From Lichenicoccus sp965213775 (GTDB taxonomy: Bacteria > Pseudomonadota > Alphaproteobacteria > Acetobacterales > Acetobacteraceae), in contig CBDCAC010000008.1 in the NCBI GenBank assembly GCA_965213775.1, positions 90,939 to 154,938 of the forward strand: a stretch of 64,000 nucleotides of DNA, in the 5' to 3' direction. Below are positions 61,100 to 64,000 of the stretch, one piece after another. How positions within the stretch are numbered: the stretch's first letter is position 1; the number at the start of each line of letters is the position of its first letter. Made by a program: the position numbers and the translations under genes. The notes below the pieces were generated by a model. That model worked only from the letters and a program-made list of their open reading frames with translations. It ran no database searches and was not told where the DNA came from.

Positions 61100-62335
61100 T
61101 CAGGAGTTCACCGGCGCCAGCCGCTCCCTGCCCATCCGCACGTCCCGCGCCTCGCGGCCGAACGCCACCAGCAGCGTGATGGCGATGGCGGCGACGCCGA
61201 CCACCAGCGCCATCGCCCAGCCGATGCCACCGAGCTCGCCCGCGAGCCAGACCTGGAGGTTGGCGTTGCCCGCGGCCAGCAGGTTGCCGAGCTGGTAGAC
61301 CGCGCCGGGGAAGGTCGCGCGTATCGCCGGCGGCGAGATCTCGTTCAGGTAGGCCGGCACCACCCCCCAGGCACCCTGCACGCAGAGCTGGATCAGGAAG
61401 CCGCCGGCTGCCAGCCAGACTACCCCGTGCGAGAACAGCCACAACGGGATCGCCGGCAGCGCCAGCATCGCCAGGATGCCGATCGCCAGCCGCCGTCCGA
61501 TCCGCTGCGACAGCAAGCCGACGCCGAGGCCGCCGACGATCGCGCCCAGGTTGAAGATGATCATGATCAGGGTGACGCTGCCGTGCGGCAGGTGCTGCTG
61601 GCGGGTCAGGAACTGGCTCGGATAGAGGTCCTGCGAGCCGTGCGAGAGGAAGTTGAACCCCATCATCAGGCAGACCGCGAACACGGTCAGGCCGAGATGG
61701 CCGCGCAGCACCGAGAGCGCCGAGACCCGCTTCTGCGCCGTGCTGCGCGCCGCCCAGTCCGGGCTCTCGGGCACCTTGCTGCGGATATACAGCACCAGCA
61801 GCGCCGGCAGCGCCCCGACGACGAACATGCCGCGCCAGCCGAGCCACGGCTCGGCGATGAACAGCAGCGACGCCAGCAGGTAGCCGGTCGGATAGCCGGT
61901 CTGCAGCAGCCCCGAGACCGCGCCGCGCCAGCGTGAGGGCACGCTCTCCATCACCAGCGACGCGCCGACCCCCCACTCGCCGCCCATCGCGACGCCATAG
62001 AGGCCGCGCAGGATCAGGAACACCGTGAAGCTGGGTGCCAGGCCCGACAGCAGCTCCAGCACGGCATACAGCAGCACGTTCGCCATCATCGTCGGCCGCC
62101 TGCCGAAGCGGTCGGCGATGCGGCCGAACAGGATCGCGCCGATGAAGCGGCAGGCCAGCGTCAGGGTGACCGCGAACGCCACCGAGCCGCGCGACACGCC
62201 GAAGCTGTGCGCGACGCCGTTGAAGGCGAAGATCATGATGAAGAAGTCGAACGCATCCAGCGTCCAGCCCAGGTAGCAGGCTACGATGACGTGCGCAGCA
62301 CCCGGAGCGCGCTCGGCCGGCAAGTCGGTGGTCAT
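61100..62335 (-). CDS. MFS transporter, sialate/carboxylate:H+ symporter type
   Basis: A 411-residue, 12-helix major facilitator. The early motif LGWTLDAFDFFIMIFAFNGV (Asp pair in helix 1), the loop GRIADRFGRRPTMMA (motif A) and GVAMGGEWGVGASLVME fit the sugar/acid symporter groups related to NanT and JEN-type carboxylate carriers. A monocarboxylate or aromatic acid substrate is likely but not provable. It is divergent from the Mop gene, 96 bp away. Confidence 0.85.
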   Translation of the reverse strand: MTTDLPAERAPGAAHVIVACYLGWTLDAFDFFIMIFAFNGVAHSFGVSRGSVAFAVTLTLACRFIGAILFGRIADRFGRRPTMMANVLLYAVLELLSGLAPSFTVFLILRGLYGVAMGGEWGVGASLVMESVPSRWRGAVSGLLQTGYPTGYLLASLLFIAEPWLGWRGMFVVGALPALLVLYIRSKVPESPDWAARSTAQKRVSALSVLRGHLGLTVFAVCLMMGFNFLSHGSQDLYPSQFLTRQQHLPHGSVTLIMIIFNLGAIVGGLGVGLLSQRIGRRLAIGILAMLALPAIPLWLFSHGVVWLAAGGFLIQLCVQGAWGVVPAYLNEISPPAIRATFPGAVYQLGNLLAAGNANLQVWLAGELGGIGWAMALVVGVAAIAITLLVAFGREARDVRMGRERLAPVNS

Positions 62336-62431
62336 GGCCGCGGTCCTTCGCGGGCGGTGAGGATCGGGCTACATTGCGGAGATCGCGGCGGCTGCGCAAT
62401 CCGGCGCGGCCGTGCAAAGGATCCGATCGTC

Positions 62432-62638
62432 ATGCGCCTCAGCGCCCGCAACGTGCTCCGGGGAACCATCGTCTTCGTCGAGAAGGGCGCCACCACCGCC
62501 CACGTGCGGCTCGACGTGCGCGGCGCGATCATCACCGCCTCGATCACCAACGAGGCGGTCGAGGCGCTGGGCCTGGCCGTGGGACAGGATGCCAGCGCGG
62601 TGATCAAGGCCTCGGACGTAATGATCGGGGTCGACTGA
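62432..62638 (+). CDS. Molybdenum-pterin/molybdate-binding (Mop/TOBE) protein
   Basis: A 68-residue molbindin: MRLSARNVLRGTIVFVEKGA, TTAHVRLDVRGAIITASITN, then EAVEALGLAVGQDASAVIKA and SDVMIGVD. This is the complete single Mop/TOBE domain that binds molybdate or tungstate in a homo-oligomer, probably for storage or homeostasis. An AAAGGA site lies about 10 nt upstream. No other molybdenum genes are in the window. Confidence 0.9.
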   Translation: MRLSARNVLRGTIVFVEKGATTAHVRLDVRGAIITASITNEAVEALGLAVGQDASAVIKASDVMIGVD

Positions 62639-62721
62639 GCGGGGAGCCGCCTCGCCGCGGCGACGCCGCAACTTCACCGGTCCTCGCCCGGTTAAGCACC
62701 GGCTGATGGAGTGCGCGCATC

Positions 62722-63671
62722 GTGGGACTGCTCGTCGACGGCACCTGGCAGGATCGCTGGTACGAGAACCAGGAGGGGCGGTTCCAGCGCGAGAGCAGCC
62801 GCTTCCGCGACCGGGTGACGCCCGAGGGTGATGGCGGCTTCCCGGCGCGCGCCGGGCGCTATCACCTCTACGCATCGCTGGCCTGCCCGTGGGCGCACCC
62901 GCACCCTGATCATGCGCCGGCTGAAGCGGCTCGACGCGATGGTCGGGCTGTCGGTGATGCACTGGCACATGGCCGAGCAGGGCTGGAGCTTCGAGGACGG
63001 CCCCGGCGTGATCGCGGACCCGCGCGGGGCGGCGTTCCTGCACCAGGTCTACGTGCGCGCCGATGCCCGCTATACCGGCCGCGTCACGGTGCCGGTGCTG
63101 TACGATCTGGAACGCGACACCATCGTCAGCAACGAATCCTCCGAGATCCTGCGCATGTTCGGCTCGGCGTTCGACGGCATCGGCGCGGCACCCGGCGACT
63201 ACACGCCCGCCGACCGGCTCGACGAGATCGAGGCGGTGAACGCGCGCGTCTACGAGACCGTCAATAACGGCGTCTACCGGGCCGGCTTCGCCACCACCCA
63301 GGCCGCCTACGAGGAGGCCGTCCGCGCCCTGTTCACCTCGCTCGACTGGCTGGAGCAGCGCCTGTCGCGTCAGTGCTACCTGGTCGGCGAGGCGCTGAGC
63401 GAGGCCGACATCCGGCTGTTCACGACGCTGCTGCGCTTCGATGCGGTCTATCACGGCCACTTCAAGTGCAAACCTGCGCCGCCTCGCCGACTACCCCGCG
63501 CTGTGGGACTATGCGCGCTTCCTGTACCGCCGGCCGGGATTCCGCGAGACCGTCGACTTCCACCACATTAAGTCGCACTACTACCAGAGCCAGCCCACCA
63601 TCAATCCCAACGGGATCGTGCCGCTCGGGCCGCTGCCGGACTGGGACGCGCCCACCAGCCGGAGCGGCTAG
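62722..63671 (+). pseudogene. Glutathionyl-hydroquinone reductase-like (YqjG family), two frameshifts
   Basis: The three reading frames together give an intact-looking YqjG/ECM4-type glutathione S-transferase. Frame one: GLLVDGTWQDRWYENQEGRF to LACPWAH. Frame two: RTLIMRRLKRLDAMVGLSVM, TIVSNESSEILRMF, ETVNNGVYRAGFATTQAAYE to HFKC. Frame three: NLRRLADYPALWDYARFLYR to INPNGIVPLGPLPDWDAP. The first shift is one extra C in GCACCCGCACC near 62899-62901. The second is one extra A in TGCAAACCTG near 63470-63473. Both are homopolymer-length changes, so sequence error or a real pseudogene are both possible. The catalytic segment ACPWAH is split from the rest. GTG 62722 is the start. Confidence 0.85.
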
Positions 63672-63674
63672 CCG

Positions 63675-64000
63675 ATGGAGATACGCAACCTCGGCAGCTC
63701 GGGCCTGCGCGTCTCGGCGATCGGGCTGGGCTGCAACAACCTGGGCGGCCGCATCGACCTCGCCGCCTCGCGACGCGTGGTGGAGGCCGCACTCGATGCC
63801 GGCATCACCCTGCTCGACGTCGCCGACGTCTACGGGCGCGACCACCACCACGGCGCCTCGGAGGAGGCGCTCGGCGAGATCCTCGGCGCGCGCCGCCACG
63901 AGGTGGTGCTCGCCACCAAGTTCGGCCTGCCGATGAACCCGAGGGCACGCTGGGCGGCGCCTCGCGTCGCTACGTCATGCGGGCGGTGGAGGCCAGCCTG
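63675..64000 (+). pseudogene. Aldo/keto reductase (partial, apparent frameshift)
   Basis: The 5' part of an NADP-dependent aldo/keto reductase: EIRNLGSSGLRVSAIGLGCN, LDVADVYGR with the catalytic Asp-x4-Tyr, and VVLATKFGLPMNP with the catalytic Lys. From about 63940 the expected sequence EGTLGGASRRYVMRAVEASL continues in another frame, which requires one missing C in the AACCCGAGG run. The gene continues past the window edge. The ATG starts 3 bp after the YqjG-type stop, so the two genes form a pair. A sequencing error is as likely as true inactivation. Confidence 0.8.

Overview
The window is GC-rich DNA (about 70% by eye) with tightly packed genes, many GTG starts and frequent 1-8 bp gene overlaps. 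Gene content and local order fit an alphaproteobacterium of the Acetobacteraceae/Rhodospirillales type. Diagnostic neighbourhoods are ffs-dnaX-ybaB-recR, cytochrome c-kdsB-pheA, purB/purC-purS-purQ-purL-bolA-grxD, clpS-clpA and a DHODH-2 type pyrD. The assignment is inferred from synteny and protein character, not from a marker gene such as rRNA. No tRNA, rRNA, CRISPR array, IS element or prophage was seen. Almost everything is chromosomal housekeeping.

Layout. 1-1768 (-): 5' part of a repeat-rich surface/secreted protein that runs off the left edge. 2085-7421 (-): EamA permease, folB, a pteridine-reductase-like SDR, recR, ybaB, dnaX and the SRP RNA gene ffs. 7495-10973 (+): nudC and a GH31 alpha-glucosidase. 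10986-14659: a WecG/TagA/CpsF glycosyltransferase divergent from a radical SAM/SPASM - Gfo/Idh - GlcG-like cluster. 14690-18218: hybrid histidine kinase divergent from a two-lobed retropepsin-like protein. 18233-19833 (-): pheA and kdsB. 20012-23204 (+): membrane di-heme cytochrome c, hisN, serA. 23448-27230 (+): comM, DUF3072 protein, DUF6600/FecR-like protein. 27389-30443 (-): metC, sseA, XRE regulator. 30707-32393 (+): AI-2E permease, EEP nuclease-like protein. 32527-33963 (-): cardiolipin synthase. 34057-34521 (+): YraN. 34600-42158 (-): small secreted protein, grxD, bolA, purL, purQ, a Rap1a-like protein, purS, purC, NRDE protein, purB. 42262-43947 (+): TerC-like protein and a putative glycosyltransferase. 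44145-48011 (-): ggt, map, D,D-carboxypeptidase. 48393-51283 (+): clpS, clpA. 51374-55142: small secreted protein, YihY, PPK2, SDR, YqgE. 55275-58084: GT2 and a GT39-like membrane protein. 58101-62335: HAD phosphatase, pyrD, small wHTH-like protein, inactive S24-type regulator, MFS carrier. 62432-64000 (+): Mop protein, then two genes with homopolymer frameshifts.

Two themes are not explained by ordinary gene content. First, at least eight copies, full or half, of an intergenic palindromic element of about 105-120 bp lie mostly at gene 3' ends; one copy supplies the C-terminus of a protein. Second, short tandem repeats recur. Within genes their periods are 15 or 18 bp and keep the frame: HLISG x6 in NudC, collagen-like GPQGAL in a membrane protein, SLALVG in a signal peptide. 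Between genes the periods are 13, 14 and 23 bp.

The most distinctive biochemical candidates are the radical SAM protein with a CX4CX2C cluster motif coupled to a sugar-type oxidoreductase, the single-chain two-lobed retropepsin, and an S24-family regulator lacking both catalytic residues. I did not find a clear new defence or mobile system.
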